Below the pieces are notes generated by a model. The model worked only from the letters and a program-made list of their open reading frames with translations, was not told the DNA's origin and made no database searches. The translations under genes were made by a program, and so were the position numbers. From contig JAVDPD010000005.1 of assembly GCA_031296935.1 (NCBI GenBank), positions 1 through 64,000 of the forward strand: a DNA stretch of 64,000 bases, written 5' to 3'. Origin of the DNA: Cerasicoccus maritimus. GTDB taxonomy: Bacteria; Verrucomicrobiota; Verrucomicrobiia; Opitutales; Cerasicoccaceae. Below are positions 24,897 to 33,138 of this stretch, piece by piece (the stretch's first letter is position 1; each line of letters begins with the position of its first letter).

Positions 24897-25805
24897 ATGG
24901 AGCCCATCGAATTCTACAACCGCTACACTGGACAAATCGAGACCGAGCAGGTCTTTGGCGAGGCTTGGCTGGCCTGGGCTTACGGCACGCCGCTCGGCAA
25001 GCTGACTGTGGAGCTCGCCGCCAAGCGCGCGCTCTTCTCCCGCTGGTATGGCTGGAAAATGAACCGCAAGGCCAGCGCTGCCAAGGTTTTCCCATTTATT
25101 AAAGAATACGGCCTCGACGCCGCGGACTTCCTCCGCCCACCGGATTACTACGAGTGCTTCAACGACTTCTTCACGCGCCAGCTAAAGGACGAGGCGCGGC
25201 CCATCGACGACCAGCCTAACAGCGTGGTGTTTCCCGCCGATGGTCGCCACCTCGGCTGGCAGGACTCGTCGCAGATCGATCAGGTTTTCGTGAAGGGGCA
25301 GAGCTTCGACATCGACGCCTTGCTCGATGACCAAAAGCTGGGGGCGCAATTCCGCGGCGGCGCGCTGGTGCTCTCCCGCCTATGCCCGGTGGACTACCAC
25401 CGTTTCCATTTTCCTGCCGCTGGCGTGCCGGATCACCCGCGCCAGACGCCGCGTAAAATTCCCGGCCCTCTGTATTCGGTTAACCCCGTGGCCCTGCGCC
25501 AGCGCCTCGATATTTTCTGGACGAATAAGCGCGAAGTTACGCTGCTGCACAGCGACGACTTTGGCGACATTGCGCTGATCGAAGTTGGCGCGACCTGCGT
25601 CGGCACGATCCGGCAAACCCACGTATCTGGCCAGTGGACCAAGAAGGGTGGCGAGAAGGGCTATTTTGCTTTTGGCGGCTCCAGCACGTTGACACTCTTT
25701 GAGCCCGGTACCGTCAAGCTCGACGCAGATCTCCTGGAGCACACCGCCGCGGGCCGCGAGCTCTACGCCCGTATGGGCGACCACATGGGCGTGGGCGTAG
25801 GCTAG
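24897..25805 (+). CDS. psd: Phosphatidylserine decarboxylase
   Basis: Makes phosphatidylethanolamine from phosphatidylserine at the inner membrane, 302 residues from ATG 24897. The proenzyme self-cleaves at GSS: YFAFGGSSTLTLFEPG gives the pyruvoyl Ser. Other family stretches are FNDFFTRQLKDEARP, VFPADGRHLGW and LCPVDYHRFHFPAAG with the conserved His. Start 24819 is rejected because the family begins near MEPIEFYNRYTG. No pssA is adjacent. An inverted-repeat element follows. Confidence 0.93.
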   Translation: MEPIEFYNRYTGQIETEQVFGEAWLAWAYGTPLGKLTVELAAKRALFSRWYGWKMNRKASAAKVFPFIKEYGLDAADFLRPPDYYECFNDFFTRQLKDEARPIDDQPNSVVFPADGRHLGWQDSSQIDQVFVKGQSFDIDALLDDQKLGAQFRGGALVLSRLCPVDYHRFHFPAAGVPDHPRQTPRKIPGPLYSVNPVALRQRLDIFWTNKREVTLLHSDDFGDIALIEVGATCVGTIRQTHVSGQWTKKGGEKGYFAFGGSSTLTLFEPGTVKLDADLLEHTAAGRELYARMGDHMGVGVG

Positions 25806-25833
25806 GGAAGTCTCCGGCGCGAGGTTTTTCAAT

Positions 25834-25977
25834 AACCGCAGAGAACACGGAGGACGCAGAGAGCACAGAGTGAAATGTTTCCGCCACGGATTGCTGATAT
25901 ACCAGGTGTGCCGTTTTCTTAATTCCTTTGTGGCTGTGCTTTACAAGATTTCTGCGTCCTCTGTGCTCTGTGTAGTT
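25834..25977. repeat. Inverted repeat, CCGCAGAGAACACGGAGG type
   Basis: Arms of 27 bp (25834-25860 and 25951-25977) pair at 22 positions around a 90-bp centre. Core words GGACGCAGA and TCTGCGTCC are exact. It lies between psd and the next plus-strand gene and fills most of a 289-bp gap. Confidence 0.75.
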
Positions 25978-26094
25978 AAAATGAATCCGTTGCGCTGGCC
26001 CTTGGCTAATACTGGGTTCCGATTTGGCTGGGTTTAGGTGTATCCCTTTGTTTCTAGGGAATAATTTTCGCTGACGACGCTTCTTATCTGCACT

Positions 26095-26655
26095 ATGAAG
26101 AAGTATGTATCATTTGCCTCCCTGCGACGGGAAATGGAGTGTCACAATCGGCGCGATGCTTGGCGCCTTGCTCATAATGGACAGGCTGTTGACCGGCTAA
26201 TGTCGCTGAGCATGATCGAGGAATCGGTCAAGTTGCGCCCAGATGCAGTCTTCGCGATTTGCCACCAAGATGATCCGGTAGAGCCAGTTTTCAAGTGGCG
26301 TAAGATCGCGGTGCGCCCAGGGTTGAAAATGCCGAGCAAGGGCCACACCTCGTTTTTCCGTGTGGCTGAGCCGCCCACACCGCCTCAGAAAACTGTGGCT
26401 AAGCAAAACGACACTCAAGCGGATGCAGGCTATGCTGAGCTGGAACGACGCTTGGCTGTTTGTGAGGAGCATTATGGATCGATCATCGAGTCGATTCAGC
26501 GTCTGCAACAGCAATTGTCGGGCATCCAGGGTTTTAATCAAATAAAGGCCGAGATGGCGACCATGCGTGATGAATTAAGAGAGGTCACGGAGCAAGCCAA
26601 CCGCCGACAATATGACCTCTCGGGCGTACGGATGGAGGTCGTCGGCGCGGCATAA
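26095..26655 (+). CDS. Hypothetical protein with C-terminal coiled coil
   Basis: No family recognised. The product has 186 residues. The N-terminal half (about 1-95) is compact and basic with conserved-looking Trp, Cys and His residues. A Pro-rich linker (PPTPPQK) leads to a helical coiled coil (about 115-175) with heptads such as SIQRLQQQLSGI and EMATMRDELREV. No signal peptide or membrane helix is seen, so it is probably cytoplasmic. It has no near neighbour on its strand, and nothing indicates function. Confidence 0.6.
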   Translation: MKKYVSFASLRREMECHNRRDAWRLAHNGQAVDRLMSLSMIEESVKLRPDAVFAICHQDDPVEPVFKWRKIAVRPGLKMPSKGHTSFFRVAEPPTPPQKTVAKQNDTQADAGYAELERRLAVCEEHYGSIIESIQRLQQQLSGIQGFNQIKAEMATMRDELREVTEQANRRQYDLSGVRMEVVGAA

Positions 26656-27059
26656 ATCGCATACAGCGGTTAATGGCTCAATGAATGTTGCAGTGAGTCT
26701 GCTCAAACAGCCTGTCGGCTTTTACCGTTACCTTTAAAAGTTGAGTCTGTCGAGCAGTTGGTAGCTGCTTGGTCTATTGGAGATTTGTGGTTGTTGGGGC
26801 AGGTCGCTACTTTCAATAATGGTATTACGCCGATTTGAGCAGCACTTGCACGAGGAGTTGGATCGGCAGGTGGATTTATTTGACCACGGATTGGAATATT
26901 GTGCACTGTGGGATATCAACATGACGCTGGTGGCACGGTGCCAGTTGTTAAATGAACATCACACCTGTAATGCTGGGGCGTCTCAAGAATTTAACAATTT
27001 AGGAAAAAATACGGTTGTTCTGTTAGGTGATTCTATGTTGTTAGTTAGCCTAGTAGTAC
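26656..27059. other. Intergenic region upstream of LacI regulator
   Basis: About 400 bp without a convincing gene. Overlapping frames on both strands (for example 26777-27070) lack protein-like features and run into the regulator start. It probably holds the regulator promoter. No clear operator palindrome was found. Confidence 0.4.
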
Positions 27060-28109
27060 ATGAAAAATAAACGAAGAGCTACCATTCGCGACGTTGCTCA
27101 AGCGTCAGGTTATTCCATTTACACGGTTTCCTCCGTGCTGAACAACAAGGGCGACATCAGTGAGGCGACCAGTGAGAAAGTGCGTCAGGTCGCTCGTGAG
27201 TTAAATTACGATTTGTTGGGCAACGTATCGGCAGCGCGACGTATGACCACACGCTCGATTGGTATTGTGCTGCCTGAGGCCGGCTGTATGCACGATGGTT
27301 TTTATAATCGCGCGGTGTCGACTTTTCGTGCGATTGCGTCCAACCGAGACTATGACTGTAAGCTTTTTGCCGAGGAGGATATCACTCGCCGCCTCGATCC
27401 TAGCAAAAGCGGTGGCATTTACTCGTTAGGTTGCAAGGGGCTGGTGGTTTTCTGTCCCAATGGGGATTATAAGAACTACATTAGCCAGCTCTTGAGCAAT
27501 GGTGTTGCGGTGGGCTTGATTCGGCGGAAGGTTCCCAAGATGGATGGGCTTTTCCAAGCCGCAGATAACGATGAAGCTTCGATGAAAATCATCCTGAAAT
27601 ACCTTTACGAAGAAGTTGGCAGCCGTCGGATGGTCATGTTGTCCAATGTAACGCGTACAAAGGTATCTGGTGGGCGAGAGAAGGCTTTCAAGAAGTTTAC
27701 CCAGGAAAATCTTGCAGAGGGCGACTCGATGGTGATTTTCGAGTCTGCGCTGAAAGACGACTCATCAGAGAAGGAAGAGTTCTTTGATTTTTTACGCGAG
27801 TCGAAGGCTAAGGGGCAGGTGCCAGTAGTGAGTTGTTGGTCGGATTCTGCCGCTTCGCGTCTCATGACCTATTTGCACCGAAGTGGTTTTCAAGTTCCCG
27901 GCGATGTCATGATTACTGGTTATGACAACGATCCGTATTCCAGCCATGCGGATATCACGACCATGAGCATACCAATCGAAGAAATGGTCACTGCTTGTTG
28001 CCGGTATCTTTTTGAATATCGTGAGGAGGGTGACTTGCCGGAAGCCAAAACTCAGCGCTTCAAGCATGAATTGGTTGTACGCGGTAGTACGGAGATGATA
28101 TCGGGCTAG
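27060..28109 (+). CDS. LacI-family transcriptional regulator
   Basis: DNA-binding protein of 349 residues. The N-terminal helix-turn-helix is ATIRDVAQASGYSIYTVSSVLNNKGDIS, followed by the hinge helix and TRSIGIVLPEAGCMHDGFYN. The C-terminal effector domain ends with ITGYDNDPYSSHADITTMSIP. Ligand unknown and no sugar gene adjoins it, so it may act on distant loci. It differs from the LacI protein at 14889 in every ligand-pocket region, so it is not a recent duplicate. Confidence 0.92.
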   Translation: MKNKRRATIRDVAQASGYSIYTVSSVLNNKGDISEATSEKVRQVARELNYDLLGNVSAARRMTTRSIGIVLPEAGCMHDGFYNRAVSTFRAIASNRDYDCKLFAEEDITRRLDPSKSGGIYSLGCKGLVVFCPNGDYKNYISQLLSNGVAVGLIRRKVPKMDGLFQAADNDEASMKIILKYLYEEVGSRRMVMLSNVTRTKVSGGREKAFKKFTQENLAEGDSMVIFESALKDDSSEKEEFFDFLRESKAKGQVPVVSCWSDSAASRLMTYLHRSGFQVPGDVMITGYDNDPYSSHADITTMSIPIEEMVTACCRYLFEYREEGDLPEAKTQRFKHELVVRGSTEMISG

Positions 28110-28173
28110 CTTGCCCGGTGCGAGCTGTTGTGAGGCAACGTGGAGCCTGAGCAAGAGACTGCCACAAGTTTGT

Positions 28174-28206
28174 CTCATGGGAGGCTAATTGAAGTGCCCT
28201 AATCTG
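28174..28206. repeat. Dispersed repeat, CTCATGGGAGG...GAAGTG
   Basis: It matches 208-240 at 26 of 33 bases. Both copies are in intergenic DNA in the same orientation. No terminal repeats or coding content were identified. Confidence 0.5.
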
Positions 28207-28336
28207 TAGCTAGCTGTTCGTCATTTATATACCTCTCACCCTACAGGTGAGTGTATCGGCATATAGTATTGATAAAAAACCTTGAAACTGCTGGTGAGAA
28301 GGCTCATGTTGCGCGGTTTTCCCGAATAACTCCGAT

Positions 28337-28918
28337 ATGAGTGCAATTATTTTTGGCCTTTTGACCCTTCTGCTGATCCTCGTCAGCGGCTATTTAATAT
28401 TGATTATCCTGATGCAACGCGCGAGCAGTGCTGGCATGGGATCCGCCATGGGTGGCGGTGCTGCAGAATCCGCTTTGGGCGCTGGCGCGGGCAATGTATT
28501 GACTAAGGGCACCATCATCGGTGCAGTCGCGTTTTTTATCCTTTGCTTCGGCCTTTACCTGGGCAACTTGGCTGTTGCCGAAGAAGGCGGCCCGGCCAAC
28601 ACGTTACCGGTTGAAATCGCCGCTCCGGGTACCGAGCCCGCCCAGGAAGAAACCAAGCCGCTAGTGAGTCTGCCGCAGGGTATGGATTGGTCCGCCACCG
28701 CTCAGCAAAACGGTGAGCAAACCGCGACCACGACCGTTTCCACCGACCAGGGCACGATGATCGTGACCGAGGACAGCATCGAAGTGAAACCCAGCGAAGA
28801 GACGGCCGCGCAAACCGAAGCAGCCGCCGAGCAGGTAGAATCGACTGCTGCTGATGCCAAAAAGGCCGCGACAGAAGTTACCCCGGCCACCGAATCGACC
28901 GAAACAAAAGCGCAGTAA
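28337..28918 (+). CDS. secG: Preprotein translocase subunit SecG
   Basis: Small SecYEG component aiding protein export. Two membrane helices are visible (about 3-26 and 57-78), joined by the typical Gly/Ala-rich loop QRASSAGMGSAMGGGAAESA. At 193 residues it is about twice the usual length. The extra C-terminal part (about 85-193) is hydrophilic and rich in Glu, Ala and Thr, probably disordered. The next gene, a LolA-like protein 35 bp downstream, may share its transcript. Confidence 0.9.
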   Translation: MSAIIFGLLTLLLILVSGYLILIILMQRASSAGMGSAMGGGAAESALGAGAGNVLTKGTIIGAVAFFILCFGLYLGNLAVAEEGGPANTLPVEIAAPGTEPAQEETKPLVSLPQGMDWSATAQQNGEQTATTTVSTDQGTMIVTEDSIEVKPSEETAAQTEAAAEQVESTAADAKKAATEVTPATESTETKAQ

Positions 28919-28953
28919 GCTTGTCTGCATTGCCCGGCGAAATGCCGTAATTT

Positions 28954-29811
28954 ATGCGATTGGCAATCATTACCCTGACGCTTGCGTTCCTGGCTCCTTT
29001 GGCCTTTGCCCAGAAGCCTGGTGAGCGCGCTCGTGGTCCCCAGCCGGTTGATACAATCGACCAGGAAGAAGGGCGCGAGATCATTGAATCCTTCCGCCAT
29101 CAGCGTTTGCGCGGAGATTTTATTTTCCTGTTTGATCTGGTCCACCAACCAGCGCGCGCGAAGGATGTCGTTTACCAGGGCATCATGTGGGGCACGTGGA
29201 ATGAGCAAGGCCCGCTGAACCGTGTGTCGGTTTGGCCCAAGGGCAAGCGCGCAACCAAGACCCGCGAATACATCGTGCAGGGCGGCGCTGAGCCACGCGT
29301 GTGGAAGCTGCGCGATGGTAAGGCCGTGGAGCTGAGCAAGGAAGAGCAGGGCGAGCCCTTCTTCCCGGAAATGAATTACACGCCGTATGACTTCGTGATG
29401 CCGTTCGCGCATTGGGACGTCTATGAATACACGAAGTCGACGCGCCTCGCGCGTGGGCGTCCGGCACACTTCTTTACCTTTTACGCTCCGGGTGATGTTG
29501 CCGAGCGCATGCCGGATCTGGCCGCCGTCGAGCTGGCCATCGACGCGAGTTTCAACGCCCCGCTGTCCGCCAAAATGTATGACACCGAAGGCAAGCGCCT
29601 GCGCACGTTGGATGTCGGCGGCTTCAAGGAAATTGAAGACCAGTACATCGTGAAGGAAATCGACCTGATCGATGAACGAAGCGGCGACAAAACGCGTTTC
29701 CGGGTGACCGGCGCGGCGCTGAATATGTCGATCCCCGCCGCGTTGTTTGCGCCGGAGAGTCTGCCCAAGGGAGAGCCGGACATCACCAAGGTGATCTTCG
29801 AGCCAGTCTAA
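28954..29811 (+). CDS. Outer-membrane lipoprotein-sorting (LolA-like) protein
   Basis: Periplasmic protein of 285 residues with a clear signal peptide (MRLAIITLTLAFLAPLAFAQ). The mature part has the antiparallel beta-sheet pattern of LolA/LolB-like proteins of the PF17131 type. It includes PFFPEMNYTPYDFVMPFAHWDVYEY, and the C-terminal DQYIVKEIDLIDERSGDKTRFRV resembles that family. It may carry lipid or lipoprotein across the periplasm, but the exact cargo is unknown. It follows secG closely. Confidence 0.7.
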   Translation: MRLAIITLTLAFLAPLAFAQKPGERARGPQPVDTIDQEEGREIIESFRHQRLRGDFIFLFDLVHQPARAKDVVYQGIMWGTWNEQGPLNRVSVWPKGKRATKTREYIVQGGAEPRVWKLRDGKAVELSKEEQGEPFFPEMNYTPYDFVMPFAHWDVYEYTKSTRLARGRPAHFFTFYAPGDVAERMPDLAAVELAIDASFNAPLSAKMYDTEGKRLRTLDVGGFKEIEDQYIVKEIDLIDERSGDKTRFRVTGAALNMSIPAALFAPESLPKGEPDITKVIFEPV

Positions 29812-29817
29812 ACTGAG

Positions 29818-30051
29818 CTACTCGGTCACTTCTTCGAGCCCGTACGCCATGATCGCGTCGGCCACGGAAATCAACGCGGAAAAGCAGATGGCCGTGGCAG
29901 CAGGGCGAGGGCTTCGCGCTGCGGCACAATGAGCGTGCTCTAGCAGGAGCAGCCAATTCTGGAGCTTGGTGAGGAGCAGGCGCGGACTGAAGAGCGAGTA
30001 GCCGTCTTTGTCACCAGACCGTTTGCGGTAAATGGCGTCAACGAGGCTCAT
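29818..30051 (-). CDS. Small hypothetical protein downstream of trpF
   Basis: A 77-residue frame starting 6 bp after the trpF stop codon on the same strand. It has a basic N-terminus, a leucine-rich helix (LLLTKLQNWLLLLEHAH) and an alanine-rich second helix. No family is recognised. Tight spacing with trpF supports translation, but chance cannot be excluded. Confidence 0.4.
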   Translation of the reverse strand: MSLVDAIYRKRSGDKDGYSLFSPRLLLTKLQNWLLLLEHAHCAAARSPRPAATAICFSALISVADAIMAYGLEEVTE

Positions 30052-30057
30052 TGCTCG

Positions 30058-30693
30058 CTAACCCCGGAGGGCCTCGAAGAGGGCCTTGAGTTTGGCCGGG
30101 TCCTTGATGCCGGGCGATGCCTCGACGCCGCTATTGAAGTCCATGGTTTCCGCGCCGCTGGCTTGCAGGGCTTCGAGCGCGTTGTCCGGAGTCAGACCGC
30201 CGGCGAGGATGAAGCGCTTATGCGAGTACATGGCCGCCCAGTCGGCAAACTGATCCCAGTTGCCGGTTTGGCCGCTGCCGCCGTATTTATCCTTGTGGTA
30301 GGCGTCGACGAGGATGGTGTCGGCAAACTCCAATATCTCCTGTGGAAAAGAACGACCCGGCGGAATCTTTGGCGCGAGCCACAGGCGATCTTTGCCGACG
30401 AGGCCGCTCCACGCTGCAAGGGTGGCGAGGCTCACATCGATGTCGCAGTGGATCTGAAAATGGTCAAAGCCGCAGTCGGCCCAACCTTCGAGCTCGTCGG
30501 CGCCGGTGTTGACATCGACCATCACGCGTTTGCCGGCGGGAATGCGCTGGCAGAGGTCCCATGCCTGATCACGCGTCACCGCGCGCGGTGACTTCGGATA
30601 CACGATCACCCCGCAATAATCGGCGCCGAGATCGAGTACGCCGCTAACATCTGTCCAGCGCGTTAGTCCGCAGATTTTAATTTTCGGAGTCAT
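30058..30693 (-). CDS. trpF: Phosphoribosylanthranilate isomerase
   Basis: Tryptophan pathway TIM-barrel enzyme that isomerises phosphoribosylanthranilate, 211 residues. The catalytic Cys lies in KICGLTRWTD. GADYCGVIVYPKSPRAV follows, and the phosphate-binding ends are FILAGGLTPDNALEAL and MDFNSGVEASPGIKDPAKL with the catalytic Asp. No other trp genes are in the window. Confidence 0.95.
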   Translation of the reverse strand: MTPKIKICGLTRWTDVSGVLDLGADYCGVIVYPKSPRAVTRDQAWDLCQRIPAGKRVMVDVNTGADELEGWADCGFDHFQIHCDIDVSLATLAAWSGLVGKDRLWLAPKIPPGRSFPQEILEFADTILVDAYHKDKYGGSGQTGNWDQFADWAAMYSHKRFILAGGLTPDNALEALQASGAETMDFNSGVEASPGIKDPAKLKALFEALRG

Positions 30694-30700
30694 CTAATGA

Positions 30701-30764
30701 TAGCCGCAAAAAGGCGCAGAAAACACAAAAGCAAATTTGCGCGCTTTTGTGCCTTCTGTGGCTA
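30701..30764. repeat. Inverted repeat, CCGCAAAAAGGCGCAG type
   Basis: The left part (from 30701, TAGCCGCAAAAAGGCGCAG) and the right part (30743-30764) pair as TAGCC...CAAAAGC with about 10 extra bases on the left. It lies between trpF and the DRTGG gene on the minus strand and resembles the elements at 23468 and 25834. Confidence 0.65.
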
Positions 30765-30769
30765 ATCCC

Positions 30770-31957
30770 TTAAAACGCGTTCCAGATCGCGTCGATGTCG
30801 ACGTGGTCCAAAATCAAGTTGCGGATGATCGGGATCTTGTCGGTGTCTTGCGGCTGGGTCTTGACGGTCATTGCGTTGATGCGGCTCGCGACGGTGTAGC
30901 TTTCCTCACTGCAAATGACGCAGGGGATGTTCGTTTGCGCGAGCATCTCCATGAGCTTGGGGTGGGGGAGGATGTTGCGCGTCAAAATGATGCCGCTGAC
31001 CACCTTTTTGCCGGAGATGCCGGCGCTGGCGATGGCGGAGAAAATGATGTCGTCGCGGTCGCCGGGGGTGATGATCAGCACGCCGGGCTGGAGGTAATCG
31101 ATGACGCCCTTCGCGGTCATGGCGCCGATGACGACGCGCAGGATACGCTCGTTGGCGGCTTGTTCGCGGCCATTGATCCAGCGGCCGCTGATTTCCTCGA
31201 CGATTTGAGAAAGGTTCGGCGCGGCTAGCTGCTTGGCCATCGGGAGCACGCCGAGCAGCGGCACGCCGAGGCGGCGGAGGCCTTCGCCCGCGTAGGTGCG
31301 CACCGTGTCGATCTTGTCCGGTAGGACCTTGTTCAGAATCGCGCCGATCACTTCCACGCCGTGCTTGTCGAAGAGCGACTTGTTGATCGCAATTTCGTCC
31401 ACGGGACGACCAATGCCGCCCTGGGCGACGATGATCGCCTTGGCGCCGAGTAGCTTGGCTACCTGGGCGTTGGAGAGGTCGAACACCGCGCCGACACCGG
31501 CGTGGCCGCTACCTTCGATGATGCAGACTTCCTTCTCGTAGGCGGCGCGGTCGAATGCGCGGCAAATGCGGTCCTGCAATATGGGCAGGTTTTCGTCCGG
31601 GTTGTCGAGGAAGCGGCGGGTAAAGGTGCCGTCGACCGCGACTGGGCTCATGGCGTCGATCGGGATGCGTACGTCGTAAATCGCGTCGAGCAGCACGGAG
31701 TCTTCGTCGACCTTGTGACCGTCTTTTTCCACGAAGCGCTGGCCGACGGGCTTGATGAAGCCGACGTCGGGCGTGCGCGTGCGCATGGCGCCGTAGAGGC
31801 CGAGGCAGCTGGTGGTCTTACCATCATTCTGTCGCGTGGCGGCCACGAAGATGCGCTTTGTGGTGCTGTTGCGCGGCGAGGTCAGCATGGTGGCGAGGTC
31901 TTCGTCACCCGCAAACGGCTTGGCGGTGATGGTGTTTTTGGTCTTTCTCGGCGGCAT
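30770..31957 (-). CDS. P-loop plus DRTGG-domain protein (Pta N-terminal part)
   Basis: Protein of 395 residues equal to the regulatory half of long phosphotransacetylases. The BioD-like P-loop domain starts KRIFVAATRQNDGKTTSCLGLYGA (about 35-58), with GFIKPVGQRF and IIEGSGHAGVGAVFDLSNAQ after it. The DRTGG domain (about 275-385) includes GVLIITPGDRDDIIFSAI. The catalytic PTA domain is absent and is encoded by the adjacent upstream gene at 32008. The pair looks like one enzyme split in two, with a 50-bp gap. Confidence 0.87.
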   Translation of the reverse strand: MPPRKTKNTITAKPFAGDEDLATMLTSPRNSTTKRIFVAATRQNDGKTTSCLGLYGAMRTRTPDVGFIKPVGQRFVEKDGHKVDEDSVLLDAIYDVRIPIDAMSPVAVDGTFTRRFLDNPDENLPILQDRICRAFDRAAYEKEVCIIEGSGHAGVGAVFDLSNAQVAKLLGAKAIIVAQGGIGRPVDEIAINKSLFDKHGVEVIGAILNKVLPDKIDTVRTYAGEGLRRLGVPLLGVLPMAKQLAAPNLSQIVEEISGRWINGREQAANERILRVVIGAMTAKGVIDYLQPGVLIITPGDRDDIIFSAIASAGISGKKVVSGIILTRNILPHPKLMEMLAQTNIPCVICSEESYTVASRINAMTVKTQPQDTDKIPIIRNLILDHVDIDAIWNAF

Positions 31958-32007
31958 ATGGGGGACGCGTCTCTTAAAGGTTTAAACGAATTGGCTCGGC
32001 GGGCGGA

Positions 32008-33042
32008 TCAATCCATCGGGAAGAGATACTTCGGGTCGACGGCTTGGGCGGCGACGATGACCGATGCCCCAAAAATGTCGTGCGCGCTTGCACCACGGGA
32101 GATTTCCGCAGCGGGCTTGGACAGGCCGGTGATGATCTGGCCATAGGCGCGGCAGTCGGCGACGATTTGCGAGAGCTTGGCGGCGATGTTACCCGAATTA
32201 AGGTCCGGGAAAATGAGCACGTTGGACTTCCCGGCGACGCTGCTCTTAATGCCTTTTTGCTCGGCAACACCGGGCACGAGGGCGGCGTCCACCTGAATTT
32301 CGCCGTCGATGTCCACATCGATGCCTAGTGTGCGGGCCTTGTCACGGGCCAGCGCGGTGGCGGACTTCATCTTGAGAAGCGATGGGTTCTTAGTGCCTTC
32401 CTTCTTGGAGGCAAAGCTGAGCATGGCCACGCGAGGCGGCTCGTTGGTGAGGTGCTTGGCTAGGAGGGCGGTGGTGATGGCCATGTCCGCCAACTGGTCC
32501 TGATTCGGGTCAGGGATAACACCGCAGTCCGAGAGGAACAGGGCGCCGTCGATGCCGATGCGGGCGTCTTCCTTTTCGAGGATGAGAATGGAGGACGCCG
32601 TTTCCACGCCCTTTTGCATCGGGATGATGCGGAAGAGTGGGCGTAGGGCGCTGGAGGCCGTGGCGGTGGCGCCGGAGACCAGTGCGTCGGCCGAGCCGGT
32701 GGCCAGCATCATGGTGGCGAAATAGGAGGTGTTCAGCAGGTAGTCGCGGGCCTCCTGTTCGTTGAAACCACGGAATCGGCGCAGGCCCTGAAACTTGATG
32801 ACGAAGTCGGCCATCTCCTCGCTGTCGGACGGGTCGATGATGCGGATGCCGTCGAGCTTGATGTCGAGCTGCTCGGCGCGTTGTTTGATCACCGCACGTT
32901 CGCCCAGTAGAATCGGCACGCCAAGGCCGCGATTTACATAGAGGCGGGCGGCTTGGATAATGCGCGGGTCGGCGCCTTCGGCGTAGACGAGGCGCTTGGG
33001 GTGATTTTGAAGGCGAATGGATAAGCGATTGATCAGAGACAT
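32008..33042 (-). CDS. pta: Phosphate acetyltransferase (catalytic domain only)
   Basis: Converts acetyl-CoA and phosphate to acetyl phosphate, 344 residues, the length of short Pta enzymes. Family stretches include RLVYAEGADPRIIQAARL, LVSGATATASSALRPLF, MLSFASKKEGTKNPS and NVLIFPDLNSGNIAAKL. The following gene carries the DRTGG regulatory half and is probably co-transcribed. No ackA is adjacent. It diverges from murJ across a 96-bp gap. Confidence 0.95.
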   Translation of the reverse strand: MSLINRLSIRLQNHPKRLVYAEGADPRIIQAARLYVNRGLGVPILLGERAVIKQRAEQLDIKLDGIRIIDPSDSEEMADFVIKFQGLRRFRGFNEQEARDYLLNTSYFATMMLATGSADALVSGATATASSALRPLFRIIPMQKGVETASSILILEKEDARIGIDGALFLSDCGVIPDPNQDQLADMAITTALLAKHLTNEPPRVAMLSFASKKEGTKNPSLLKMKSATALARDKARTLGIDVDIDGEIQVDAALVPGVAEQKGIKSSVAGKSNVLIFPDLNSGNIAAKLSQIVADCRAYGQIITGLSKPAAEISRGASAHDIFGASVIVAAQAVDPKYLFPMD

Positions 33043-33138
33043 CGTGAAAGTTTCAGGTTGTCGGGGAATGACTTGTGAAATTGAGTAGTCGCCTTACAGA
33101 AAAGACAACTCCCGTTACTAAGCAAACTAAAAGCCAAC

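Noticed and set aside
26777..27070. 97-codon frame before the LacI regulator
   Set aside because: No protein-like composition and it overlaps the regulator start.
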